From assembly GCA_026421135.1 (NCBI GenBank), contig JAPKCR010000042.1, positions 1-9,393 of the forward strand: a stretch of 9,393 nt of DNA. The letters run 5' to 3'. Under the pieces are notes generated by a model. The model had not been told where the DNA came from, did no database searches, and was given only the letters and a program-made list of their open reading frames with translations. Made by a program: the position numbers and the translations under genes. This DNA is from Sulfitobacter sp. Lineage in GTDB: Bacteria > Pseudomonadota > Alphaproteobacteria > Rhodobacterales > Rhodobacteraceae. Position 1 is the stretch's first letter. Each line of letters starts with the position of its first letter. Shown piece after piece: positions 1-7,220 of the stretch.

Positions 1-1388
1 TGGTGTTCGCTGCGGATATGATTGGCGGTGCTTTGCAGAAACGCATGGCTGACGCACCGCCCCCGCAGGCCCCTCGTGAACGGGTTTTTTCAGTCAATGT
101 CGTTATGGCGACCCCAAGCACCGAGACACCCGTCTTGGAGAGCTTTGGGTCAATCCAGAGCCGCCGGACACTTGAATTGCGGGCAGCTGTTGGCGGGCGT
201 GTGGTTGAACTCGCCCCTGATTTTGAGGATGGCGGCGAGGTTCAGGCGGGGCAGGTCTTGGTTAAACTGGATCGTGCTGATGCACTGGCAGAAGTCGCGC
301 GCGCGAAAAGCGCTGTTCTGGATGCCGAGGCAGAGGGCCGTGATGCAGCACGCGCTTTGGATTTGGCCCGCGACGAACAGGCCGCCGCAGAGGAACAAGC
401 TGCTTTGCGTACCCGTGCCTTTCAGCGTCAAAGCGATTTAGCAGACCGGGGTGTGGGGACTGCCACAGCTACAGAAACCGCAGAGCTTGCAGCCTCGAGC
501 GCGCGGCAGGCCGTGTTGGCGCGCCGCCAGATTGTAACCCAAACCGAGGCGCGGATAGATCAGGCGGCCAGTCTGCTATCGCGGAGCCAGATCGCTTTGG
601 CTGATGCGCAAAGACGGTTGGATGAGACAACGATCGCCGCGCCATTCTCTGGTAGCTTAAGCAGCGTTTTGGTCGTTGAGGGGCGACTGGTATCGGCCAA
701 CGAGCGTCTGGCAGAGCTGATCGACCCTGACGACCTTGAGGTATCCTTTCGCCTATCAACAGCACAATATGCCCGTTTGATCGATGCAGATGGTAATCTG
801 ATCAAGGCCGATTTGACGGCGACATTAGACGTGGCTGGCCTTGATCTTGAAGCGATTGGCAAGATCACGCGGGCCAGTGCAGCAGCGGGCGAGGGGGCCA
901 GCGGGCGGCTGATCTTTGCATCGTTGACCCAGGCTCCGGGGTTCAAGCCGGGCGACTTTGTGACTGTGCGTGTCCGTGAGCCGGAACTTGAAAACGTCAT
1001 CCGCCTGCCGAGTTCTGCGTTGGATGCGCAAGCCCGCGTTCTGGTGCTGGACGGTGAAAACCGGCTTGAGGCTGTGAACGTTCAGGTTCTGCGCCGCATG
1101 GGCGATGAAGTATTGGTGCGCGGAGATATTGCTGGCCGAGAGGTCGTCGAGGCGCGGTCACCCTTGCTGGGTGCAGGTATTGCGGTCAAACCCCTGCGCC
1201 CTGGTGCTGCACTTGAAGAACCCGCGATGGTCGAACTGACCGAAGAACGCCGCGCCAAACTGGTTGCCTTTGTCAAAGCCAGCACCCGTATGCCAGAGGC
1301 CGCCAAGGCGCGAGTGCTGGCGCAACTGGCCGAACCACAAGTACCCGCGCAGATGATCGAGCGTCTAGAAAGCCGGATAGGGGGATAG
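1..1388 (+). CDS. RND efflux periplasmic adaptor subunit (membrane fusion protein), 5' truncated
   Basis: This is the periplasmic adaptor that links an inner-membrane RND pump to an outer-membrane channel. The reading frame is open from base 3 to the stop at 1386-1388. The GTG at base 3 is probably not the real start: the visible N-terminus looks like the end of a membrane anchor followed by a Pro-rich linker, so the anchor lies upstream of the window. In the visible 461 residues, the first lipoyl half is at about 56-90 (AAVGGRVVEL, GQVLVKLD). A long Ala/Arg/Glu-rich coiled-coil hairpin follows at about 91-207. The second lipoyl half is at 208-240 (TIAAPFSGSLSSVLVVEGRLV), with a beta-barrel at about 244-325 and a membrane-proximal domain to about 400. 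A Pro-containing helical tail of about 50 residues (412-461) extends beyond the usual fold. The permease gene follows after 3 bases, so the two are surely co-transcribed. The family call is secure; the substrate is unknown. Confidence 0.93.
   Translation, partial: VFAADMIGGALQKRMADAPPPQAPRERVFSVNVVMATPSTETPVLESFGSIQSRRTLELRAAVGGRVVELAPDFEDGGEVQAGQVLVKLDRADALAEVARAKSAVLDAEAEGRDAARALDLARDEQAAAEEQAALRTRAFQRQSDLADRGVGTATATETAELAASSARQAVLARRQIVTQTEARIDQAASLLSRSQIALADAQRRLDETTIAAPFSGSLSSVLVVEGRLVSANERLAELIDPDDLEVSFRLSTAQYARLIDADGNLIKADLTATLDVAGLDLEAIGKITRASAAAGEGASGRLIFASLTQAPGFKPGDFVTVRVREPELENVIRLPSSALDAQARVLVLDGENRLEAVNVQVLRRMGDEVLVRGDIAGREVVEARSPLLGAGIAVKPLRPGAALEEPAMVELTEERRAKLVAFVKASTRMPEAAKARVLAQLAEPQVPAQMIERLESRIGG
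1379..1384 (+). promoter_or_regulatory. Ribosome binding site of the RND permease
   Basis: AGGGGG lies 7 bases before the ATG at 1392 and inside the last codons of the adaptor gene. Its position supports the 1392 start and suggests translational coupling between adaptor and permease. Confidence 0.6.
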
Positions 1389-1391
1389 ACC

Positions 1392-4300
1392 ATGGCCCGC
1401 AATGTGTCGCGTACCACTGGGGGCATTCTGTCCTATTTCGTTCGTCACAAAACGGCGGCAAATCTTTTGCTTGTCGTGCTTCTGGTTTGCGGGGCCGCCG
1501 CGGCACCGAACATGCGGGCGCAGTTCTTTCCTGATGTGATCATCGACAATGTCACCGTGTCGGCCGTCTGGAACGGTGCCGGAGCCGAAGACGTGGACAG
1601 CGCCATCGTTCAGGTGCTGGAACCCGCGCTGCTAGCAGTTGAGGGGGTCGAAAGCTCGGCCGCGGCGTCGCGCGAAGGGAGCGGGGCAATTACGCTGGAT
1701 TTCGAACCCGGTTGGGATATGGCGCGGGCCGCCACAGATGTGCAGACAGCCGTCGATGCGATCACGACCTTGCCCGAAGACGCCGAAGACCCCGTTGTGC
1801 GGCGTGGAGCGTGGCGTGATCGGGTAACAGATGTGGTCATTACCGGCCCCATTAGCCCCGAACAATTGGGGCGGTTTGCCGATGAATTTGTTACCCGACT
1901 TTTCGCGGCGGGTGTTACGCGCAGCACAATCCAAGGGGTGGCATCGCCGCAAACCCTGATTGAAGTGCCTTCAACCAAATTGATCAGCTATGACATTTCA
2001 ATGTCCGAAATTGCCAGCGTTATCGCGACCGAGGTTGATGCCGACCCTGCCGGTGATGTGACGGGCGCAAATGCGCGAGTCCGCACGGGCACCGCCAAAC
2101 GCACTGCCGAGGCGATTTCTGGTGTGGTGTTACGCACAAATGCTGACGGATCGGTTTTAACCGTGGGCGACGTGGCCCGCGTCATAGAAAAGGGATCAGA
2201 CCGCGAGGTCGGTTATTTCGTGGGGCAGAACCCCGCCATCTCGGTTCGGGTTGACCGGTCAGACGGGGGCGATGCAATTGGCATTCAGCGCAGCGTGGAA
2301 GACGTGGCAGCCGAGATGGCAGTTATGCTGCCTCAAGGTGTCACAATTGAACTGATCCGAACCCGCGCCGAAGCGATCACAGGCCGTCTTGATCTATTGA
2401 TCGACAACGGGTTGATGGGGCTGCTGCTGGTGGTCAGTTTGCTGTTTTTGTTCCTGAATGCCCGCACTGCTTTTTGGGTTGCCGCCGGTATCCCAGCGTC
2501 GATGGCTGCGGCGATTGCACTGATGTATGTGGGTGGGATCACGATCAACATGGTCTCGCTTTTCGGTTTGATCATCACATTGGGCATCGTTGTCGATGAC
2601 GCCATTGTTGTGGGTGAGCACGCGGATTACCGTCACAAAGAATTGGGTGAAAGCCCGCTGGTTGCCGCGGAGAACGCTGCGCGTCGTATGGCGCTGCCGG
2701 TTTTTGCGGCCACGTTGACCACGATCATCGCGTTCTTTGGGCTGCTGGCCGTCGGCGGGCGCTTTGGTAGCTTGATTGGCGACATCCCCTTGACCGTGAT
2801 TGCCGTTTTGGCGGCATCGCTGGTTGAATGCTTTTTGATTCTGCCGAACCATATGGCCCATGCGATGGTGTCCGGGGCCAAAGAACATTGGTATGATCTG
2901 CCCAGTCGGGTGGTGAACAAAGGGTTCTTGTGGGGCCGCGAAAAACTGTTTCGCCCCTTTATGGCAGGTGTGATTGCAGGCCGGTATATCGTATTGGCGG
3001 GGGTTATTGCGGTGCTGGCCTCGCAGGTTGCGCTGTTCATTCAGGGCGACGTGCAATGGCGGTTCTTCAATGCGCCAGAACGAGGATCTGTCACCGGCAA
3101 CTTTGCCATGGTCGAAGGTGCCACCCGCGAAGACACGATCGAAATGATGCGGGAAATGCAAAGGGCGACGGAAAGCTTGGGGGCTGAATATGCAGATCGC
3201 CATGGCACCAACCCGATTAACTATGTCATCGCCCAAATTGGTGGAAATGCGGGGCGTGGCCTTGACGGTGCTGACAGCAAAGACGCCGATCTGCTGGGAG
3301 GCATTTCGATTGAGCTGATTGATGCTGATTTGCGTCCCTATTCCAGCTTTGCCTTTGTGGCGGAACTGCAAGATGCAGTTGTAAATCATCCGTTGGTCGA
3401 AACCGTCAGCTTTCGGGGGTGGCGATCCGGCCCCGGTGGTGACGCATTGGACGTACAGTTTTACGGCGCTGATACAGACGTATTAAAGGCCGCATCCGAA
3501 GATTTGCAGAACGCCTTGCGCCGCTATTCCGAAGTGAGCGCAGTGCAGGACAATCTGGCCTATGATAAGGAAGAGCTGATACTTGATCTGACGCCGCAGG
3601 GGCAATCGCTGGGCTTTACCATCGACACACTTGGCCGCGCGCTGCGCAACCGTCTGGGCGGGATCGAGGCCGCAACTTATCCTGACGGGCCGCGTTCCGC
3701 CACGATCCGGGTCGAACTGCCCGAGGGCGAACTAACGGCAGATTTTCTGGACCGCACCCAGATGCGCACGCCAGATGGCCACTATGTGCCCCTAGCCGAT
3801 ATCGTGAGCGTCGAGCGGCGCACAGGTTTTAGCACGGTCCGTCGCGAAAACGGGATCAGGCTGATTTCGGTGACGGGCGATATTTCCGAAGACGACCCCG
3901 TCCGCGCGACCGAGATTACGACAACCCTGCAAGACGAAATCCTACCCACAATCGCGTCAGAGCGTCAGGTGGAATTTCGTATCAGCGGGCTTAGCGAGCA
4001 GGAAGACACGTTCCTTTCCGAGGCGTTGACGGGTTTGATTCTGGTCCTGACAGGGATCTATTTGGTGCTTTGCTGGGTCTTTGGCAGTTGGACACGCCCT
4101 TTGGTGGTGATGTCGATAATCCCGTTCGGACTGGTTGGCACTATTTATGGTCACTCGGTATGGGACGTCCCGCTGAGTATGTTCACTGTTGTGGGGCTGC
4201 TGGGGATGACTGGCATTATCATTAACGATTCTATTGTCTTGATCGGCACGATTGACGAATACGGCGAAACGCGTGGGGTTATCCCTTCGATCATCGATGG

Positions 4301-4793
4301 TGCTTCTGACAGGTTGCGGCCCGTGATGCTGACGACGATGACCACGGTCTTGGGGATGGCCCCGCTGCTGTACGAGCAAAGCCAGCAGGCGCAGTTTTTG
4401 AAGCCGACGGTCATCACATTGGTCTACGGCCTTGGCTTTGGCATGTTCTTGGTACTGCTTTTGGTGCCTGCGCTAATCGCGGCGCAACATGACATATCGC
4501 GGCAAGTGCGTGCCATGCGCCGCGGCTTGCGCGCGCGCGTCCCGGGCTTGCGCTTTGGCTTGGTGTTTCTTTGGGCCCTCGTGATCGGATGGGCTGCCTT
4601 GACGCTTGGTTGGGCCGGTTGGCAGGGCGCATTGCATCCGGTTTTGCTGGCGCTTGTGCCGGGAATGGCAGCGATGTCACCACTTACGGCAGCGCTATTG
4701 CTGTTTATCGGGGGTGCAGCCGTGCTGTCGCTTGCGGGCTATATATTCGGGGCCACGGTGTTCACGCTGTCGCAGCGCAAGCGCACCGTTTGA
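1392..4793 (+). CDS. RND efflux transporter permease subunit (AcrB/HAE-like) with C-terminal membrane extension
   Basis: This is a proton-driven inner-membrane pump of the resistance-nodulation-division superfamily, expected to work as a trimer with the adaptor encoded upstream. TM1 is near residues 20-40, followed by a large periplasmic porter loop. TM2 starts near 342. TM4 carries GIVVDDAIVVGE, with the paired aspartates D402 and D403 that match the proton-relay Asp pair of AcrB. TM7 is near 532-550, then comes the second periplasmic loop, and TM8-TM12 run from about 880 to 1030. TM10 reads GIIINDSIVLI, with N945 where AcrB has its relay lysine. The protein is 1133 residues, against roughly 1030-1060 for typical members. 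The extra C-terminal part holds a basic linker (RQVRAMRRGLRAR), two hydrophobic helices near 1055-1078 and 1099-1126, and a basic end (QRKRTV). No outer-membrane channel gene is in the window. The substrate cannot be told from sequence. Confidence 0.95.
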   Translation: MARNVSRTTGGILSYFVRHKTAANLLLVVLLVCGAAAAPNMRAQFFPDVIIDNVTVSAVWNGAGAEDVDSAIVQVLEPALLAVEGVESSAAASREGSGAITLDFEPGWDMARAATDVQTAVDAITTLPEDAEDPVVRRGAWRDRVTDVVITGPISPEQLGRFADEFVTRLFAAGVTRSTIQGVASPQTLIEVPSTKLISYDISMSEIASVIATEVDADPAGDVTGANARVRTGTAKRTAEAISGVVLRTNADGSVLTVGDVARVIEKGSDREVGYFVGQNPAISVRVDRSDGGDAIGIQRSVEDVAAEMAVMLPQGVTIELIRTRAEAITGRLDLLIDNGLMGLLLVVSLLFLFLNARTAFWVAAGIPASMAAAIALMYVGGITINMVSLFGLIITLGIVVDDAIVVGEHADYRHKELGESPLVAAENAARRMALPVFAATLTTIIAFFGLLAVGGRFGSLIGDIPLTVIAVLAASLVECFLILPNHMAHAMVSGAKEHWYDLPSRVVNKGFLWGREKLFRPFMAGVIAGRYIVLAGVIAVLASQVALFIQGDVQWRFFNAPERGSVTGNFAMVEGATREDTIEMMREMQRATESLGAEYADRHGTNPINYVIAQIGGNAGRGLDGADSKDADLLGGISIELIDADLRPYSSFAFVAELQDAVVNHPLVETVSFRGWRSGPGGDALDVQFYGADTDVLKAASEDLQNALRRYSEVSAVQDNLAYDKEELILDLTPQGQSLGFTIDTLGRALRNRLGGIEAATYPDGPRSATIRVELPEGELTADFLDRTQMRTPDGHYVPLADIVSVERRTGFSTVRRENGIRLISVTGDISEDDPVRATEITTTLQDEILPTIASERQVEFRISGLSEQEDTFLSEALTGLILVLTGIYLVLCWVFGSWTRPLVVMSIIPFGLVGTIYGHSVWDVPLSMFTVVGLLGMTGIIINDSIVLIGTIDEYGETRGVIPSIIDGASDRLRPVMLTTMTTVLGMAPLLYEQSQQAQFLKPTVITLVYGLGFGMFLVLLLVPALIAAQHDISRQVRAMRRGLRARVPGLRFGLVFLWALVIGWAALTLGWAGWQGALHPVLLALVPGMAAMSPLTAALLLFIGGAAVLSLAGYIFGATVFTLSQRKRTV

Positions 4794-4805
4794 TCAACCG
4801 GGCGT
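4781..4805. other. Zero-gap convergent junction with imperfect hairpin around TGATCA
   Basis: The permease stop TGA (4791-4793) and the minus-strand stop of the next gene (TCA, 4794-4796) are directly adjacent and form TGATCA, extended to TTGATCAA. Bases CCGTT (4786-4790) can pair with the right flank around loop TGATC, leaving one C (4798) bulged. With A4785 also bulged, GCGC (4781-4784) can pair further with 4802-4805. No T-tract follows on either strand, so a classical intrinsic terminator is not supported. There is no untranslated spacer between the two genes. Confidence 0.45.
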
Positions 4806-5591
4806 GCAGCCCAGGATATCGACCGCATGTTTGCTGCCCAGCACTGTCATCCGGATTTGCGACCGGTTCAGGGCAATTGGTCCACCTGTTGAATGCGCCA
4901 CATCAACCTTCGACGTCAAAGTTTTGCCCTGCCGTTTGGAATCGGCTTCGCTGACCCACAAATCGGGTTGTCCTGTTTCGATCACGACCAGTTCCTGACC
5001 GCCTGCATCGGGCAAGGTAATCACCGTCTCAAGCTCTAGATCGCCATCGTTAAGGCTGATCGTACAGCTGGCATTGGCAACGCCTGCCTCTTTTGCAGAA
5101 AAGGGGCGCTGGGCAAGGGAGGCAGCAATTGCGGGCACTGCACGGGTCGCGTCAGTGTCGATGATACCTTCCAGATGCAATTGCGCAGGCACGCAGATGT
5201 CACTGCACACGCCCATATCGATCGTGGTTTTCAGATGAACGGCTTCGCCCTTTTTGGGCACACTGATCACCAAAGGCAAAACAACTTGGGTTTTGTATCC
5301 AATTGTCGTCAGGTTTTTTTCACGAAACACTGTAGGGGCCGGCCATTCTACAGCTACAGCCGACAGGTTCTTTGAACCGTTCCAGTCAAAATGCGGTGGG
5401 ATGCCCATATCACCAGGCGCGCGCCAATAGGTTTTCCAGCCCGGCGCCATCGTCATACGGATCGCCGCGACGCGGTTGCCATCGGGCAGCACCCACCCCT
5501 GCAGGATTTCGCCTTTGATCACATCCATTGCGGATGCAGGCAGGGGGGCTAGCAATGTTGCGACGATAATCGAGAGAAGTGTTCTTTTCAT
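4794..5591 (-). CDS. Exported stand-alone DsbD N-terminal (alpha) domain protein
   Basis: The gene encodes a periplasmic protein of the DsbD N-terminal domain family, which in full DsbD receives electrons from the membrane domain and passes them to periplasmic thiol proteins. A Sec signal peptide is clear: MKR, a hydrophobic core, and LPASA with cleavage likely after Ala21. The motif PGWKTYWRAPGDMGIPP (residues 50-66) is typical of the family. The cysteine pair C129/C133 lies in GVCSDICVP; two more cysteines are C176 and C262 near the end. There is no membrane or thioredoxin domain, so it must act with another protein. I chose the ATG at 5591, giving 265 residues, because it starts the signal peptide directly and GAAAG-like purines precede it; an in-frame ATG at 5609 would add MAHERR. 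The gene converges on the RND permease and diverges from yqgE. A role in cytochrome c maturation or copper handling is possible but unproven. Confidence 0.88.
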   Translation of the reverse strand: MKRTLLSIIVATLLAPLPASAMDVIKGEILQGWVLPDGNRVAAIRMTMAPGWKTYWRAPGDMGIPPHFDWNGSKNLSAVAVEWPAPTVFREKNLTTIGYKTQVVLPLVISVPKKGEAVHLKTTIDMGVCSDICVPAQLHLEGIIDTDATRAVPAIAASLAQRPFSAKEAGVANASCTISLNDGDLELETVITLPDAGGQELVVIETGQPDLWVSEADSKRQGKTLTSKVDVAHSTGGPIALNRSQIRMTVLGSKHAVDILGCTPG

Positions 5592-5641
5592 GCGTCTTTC
5601 ATGCGCCAAAGGCCGAAGCCTGCCAAGTCACTATTGTATTA

Positions 5642-5653
5642 TGTAACGTTACA
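5642..5653. promoter_or_regulatory. Perfect palindrome TGTAACGTTACA, candidate operator
   Basis: This 12-base sequence equals its own reverse complement and sits in the short divergent gap, immediately beside the -10-like TACAAT/CATAAT of the minus-strand gene. That placement suits a dimeric repressor covering the dsbD-like promoter, with possible influence on yqgE. I cannot name the regulator. Perfect 12-base palindromes arise by chance about once in 4096 positions, so roughly 0.03 would be expected in this gap. Confidence 0.45.
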
Positions 5654-5717
5654 GTATGGCGGGGTTGAAAGGATGCAACCTACGCGTCATGCTGATCTGG
5701 TAGGATAGTGAACGCGC

Positions 5718-5725
5718 AAGGAGGT
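5718..5725 (+). promoter_or_regulatory. Strong Shine-Dalgarno of yqgE
   Basis: AAGGAGGT ends 7 bases before the ATG at 5733. It overlaps the upstream in-frame GTG at 5724, which therefore cannot be a start served by this site. This decides the start in favour of 5733. Confidence 0.8.
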
Positions 5726-5732
5726 GGCGATA

Positions 5733-6287
5733 ATGGATCTAACAGGCCAACTGCTGGTTGCAATGCCCGGCATGGGAGATCCACGGTTTGATCATTCAGT
5801 CATCTATGTCTGCACCCATTCAGCCGAAGGCGCGATGGGGTTAATTGTCAACAAACCAGCGACAAAGCTGAAGCTCACGGATGTGCTGGACAAGCTAAGT
5901 GCCGTAGATTTCAACGATTCTTCGGAGTTGGGCGTGCATTTTGGGGGGCCTGTCGAAACTTCTCGCGGGTTCGTTTTGCACAGCGCGGAGTACCAGTCTG
6001 TCTTGCATACGCTAGACGTCGCAGACGGTTTCGCGATGACCGCTACCCTTGATATTCTTGAGGACATCGCCCGCGGCAAGGGGCCCAAACGGGCGTTGCT
6101 GATGTTGGGTTACGCCGGTTGGGGGGCAGATCAGCTAGAGAGCGAGATTGCGCAAAACGGCTGGCTAACCTGTGATCCGACGCCCGAGATGGTATTCGAT
6201 TCGCCTGATGCCGATAAATGGGCGGTCGCGCTGGCGTCCCTCGGCATTGATCCGCTGAGCCTGAGTGCAACGGCCGGACACGCTTGA
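5733..6287 (+). CDS. yqgE: YqgE/AlgH family protein (DUF179)
   Basis: A 184-residue cytosolic protein of the conserved YqgE/AlgH family, whose biochemical role is not established; AlgH was named in Pseudomonas from alginate regulation. The recognisable family features are the N-terminal [39 protein letters not shown] in the first quarter, the FGGPV motif near the middle with RGFVLH just after it, and [19 protein letters not shown] followed by a WL segment toward the C-terminus. The length matches the usual 180-190 residues. There is no signal peptide or membrane segment. The ATG at 5733 is chosen because of the AAGGAGG site before it. The gene is divergent from the dsbD-like gene and converges on sua5 with no bases between the stops. 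In some proteobacteria yqgE lies next to ruvX/yqgF; that is not the case here. Confidence 0.93.
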   Translation: MDLTGQLLVAMPGMGDPRFDHSVIYVCTHSAEGAMGLIVNKPATKLKLTDVLDKLSAVDFNDSSELGVHFGGPVETSRGFVLHSAEYQSVLHTLDVADGFAMTATLDILEDIARGKGPKRALLMLGYAGWGADQLESEIAQNGWLTCDPTPEMVFDSPDADKWAVALASLGIDPLSLSATAGHA

Positions 6288-6295
6288 TCAGCGTG
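6279..6295. other. Zero-gap convergent junction with perfect 6-bp hairpin over both stop codons
   Basis: CACGCT (6279-6284) pairs perfectly with AGCGTG (6290-6295) around the loop TGATC (6285-6289). The loop contains the yqgE stop, and the minus-strand stop of sua5 (TCA, 6288-6290) overlaps the loop and the stem base. No T-run follows on either strand, so efficient intrinsic termination is doubtful, but the structure would be present at the 3' end of both messages. Confidence 0.5.
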
Positions 6296-7220
6296 GTGCG
6301 GCAGCCCGGCGCAGGCGGTCGTTGATAGCCCTGCCAAGCCCGTGATCGGGAATGGGTGCGACGGCGATGGGTTTGGCCATTGCATCCAAAGCATGCAGGC
6401 AATCAAACAAGTTTGCGGCAGCTTGGGTCAGGTCACCGGATGGCGACAGGTTCAGGTCGCCCGCGATGGAGCCAAACCCCAGCAGAACTTCACCTTCCAA
6501 AGCTGTCTCGGCATCCAGGCGAACTTGCGCTGTGGGCGCATAATGCGACGCCATTTGCCCCGGCGCGATGATCTCGGCACCGTTTGCCACGTCAATCCGC
6601 ATGCCAAGGGCGGCCTCGATCGCTTCAACGGGCAAGCCTCCTGCACGCAGCAATGTGGGGCTTGCAAGGTTTAGCCCAATGATGGTGCTTTCCAGCCCGA
6701 CGGTACATGGGCCATCATCCACAACCGCGTCGATCCGTCCGTCCAGCCCGGCCAGAACATGGGCAGCTGTCGTCGCGCTGATGCGGCCCGAAGGATTTGC
6801 GGAGGGTGCCGCGATGGGGCCGTCAAACGCCTGCAAAATTGCGCGCGCGGTGGGGTGCGCGGGTACACGTAGGGCAACACTATCCAGCCCCGCCGTTACA
6901 AGCGACGACAATCCGTGATTGTCAGCAAGGGGCAGAACCAGCGTTAGCGGGCCGGGCCAAAATGCCGAGGCAAGAATTTCTGCATTGTCGGACCAGATGC
7001 CGTAGCGCCGCGCGTGATCTGCTTCTGCCAGATGCACAATCAGCGGATTAAAGCTTGGCCTGCCCTTTGCCTCGTAAATACGGGCAACAGCCGCGCCATT
7101 GCGGGCATCTGCCGCCAATCCGTAAACCGTTTCGGTGGGCAGCGCGACCAATCCTCCAGCGGTCAAAATAGTGGCGGCACGGGTAACCCCTTGGGGGTCA
7201 GGCTTCAGGATCTCGGTCAT
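6288..7220 (-). CDS. sua5: L-threonylcarbamoyladenylate synthase, Sua5 type
   Basis: The enzyme makes threonylcarbamoyl-AMP from threonine, bicarbonate and ATP. This is the first step of N6-threonylcarbamoyladenosine (t6A37) formation in ANN-decoding tRNAs; the TsaB/TsaD/TsaE partners are encoded elsewhere. The YrdC-like domain covers about residues 10-205: LPTETVYGLAADA (28-39), AKGRPSFNPLIVH (51-63), SANPSG (140-145) and GLESTII (175-181) are all family signatures. A linker with PGQMASHYAP (220-229) leads to a C-terminal Sua5 domain (about 232-310). This makes it the two-domain Sua5 form (310 residues) rather than the short TsaC. The start at 7220 (MTEILKPD) is chosen because the domain begins shortly after it. 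An in-frame ATG at 7283 would add 21 basic residues and has no better ribosome site. Divergent from the acyl-CoA dehydrogenase gene. Family call is secure. Confidence 0.95.
   Translation of the reverse strand: MTEILKPDPQGVTRAATILTAGGLVALPTETVYGLAADARNGAAVARIYEAKGRPSFNPLIVHLAEADHARRYGIWSDNAEILASAFWPGPLTLVLPLADNHGLSSLVTAGLDSVALRVPAHPTARAILQAFDGPIAAPSANPSGRISATTAAHVLAGLDGRIDAVVDDGPCTVGLESTIIGLNLASPTLLRAGGLPVEAIEAALGMRIDVANGAEIIAPGQMASHYAPTAQVRLDAETALEGEVLLGFGSIAGDLNLSPSGDLTQAAANLFDCLHALDAMAKPIAVAPIPDHGLGRAINDRLRRAAAPR

Larger units (their letters stand above)
5592..5732. promoter_or_regulatory. Divergent promoter region between dsbD-like gene and yqgE
   Basis: These 141 bases separate two divergent genes and must hold both promoters. 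On the plus strand TTGAAA (5665-5670) with a 17-base spacer and CATGCT (5688-5693) is a weak candidate for yqgE. On the minus strand TACAAT (5638 down to 5633) or CATAAT (5643 down to 5638) could be the -10 of the dsbD-like gene, but I find no good -35. Either choice gives a short leader of about 35-40 bases. The promoter positions are guesses; the palindrome is listed separately. Confidence 0.35.

Noticed and set aside
2394..3389. 331-codon open frame on the minus strand inside the RND permease gene
   Set aside because: It lies wholly antisense to a clearly real gene. Its product is rich in His, Gln, Arg and Asn with no domain, as expected for a shadow frame in high-G+C sequence.
4529..4540. 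Alternating GC tract (GCGCGCGCGCGT), possible Z-DNA
   Set aside because: It encodes an Ala/Arg-rich linker in the permease and is short. Runs like this are common in high-G+C coding sequence.
4794..4998. Plus-strand frames running on past the permease stop
   Set aside because: They are out of frame with the permease and antisense to the dsbD-like gene, and their Cys/Arg-rich products show no family resemblance. There is no sign of a frameshifted permease tail.
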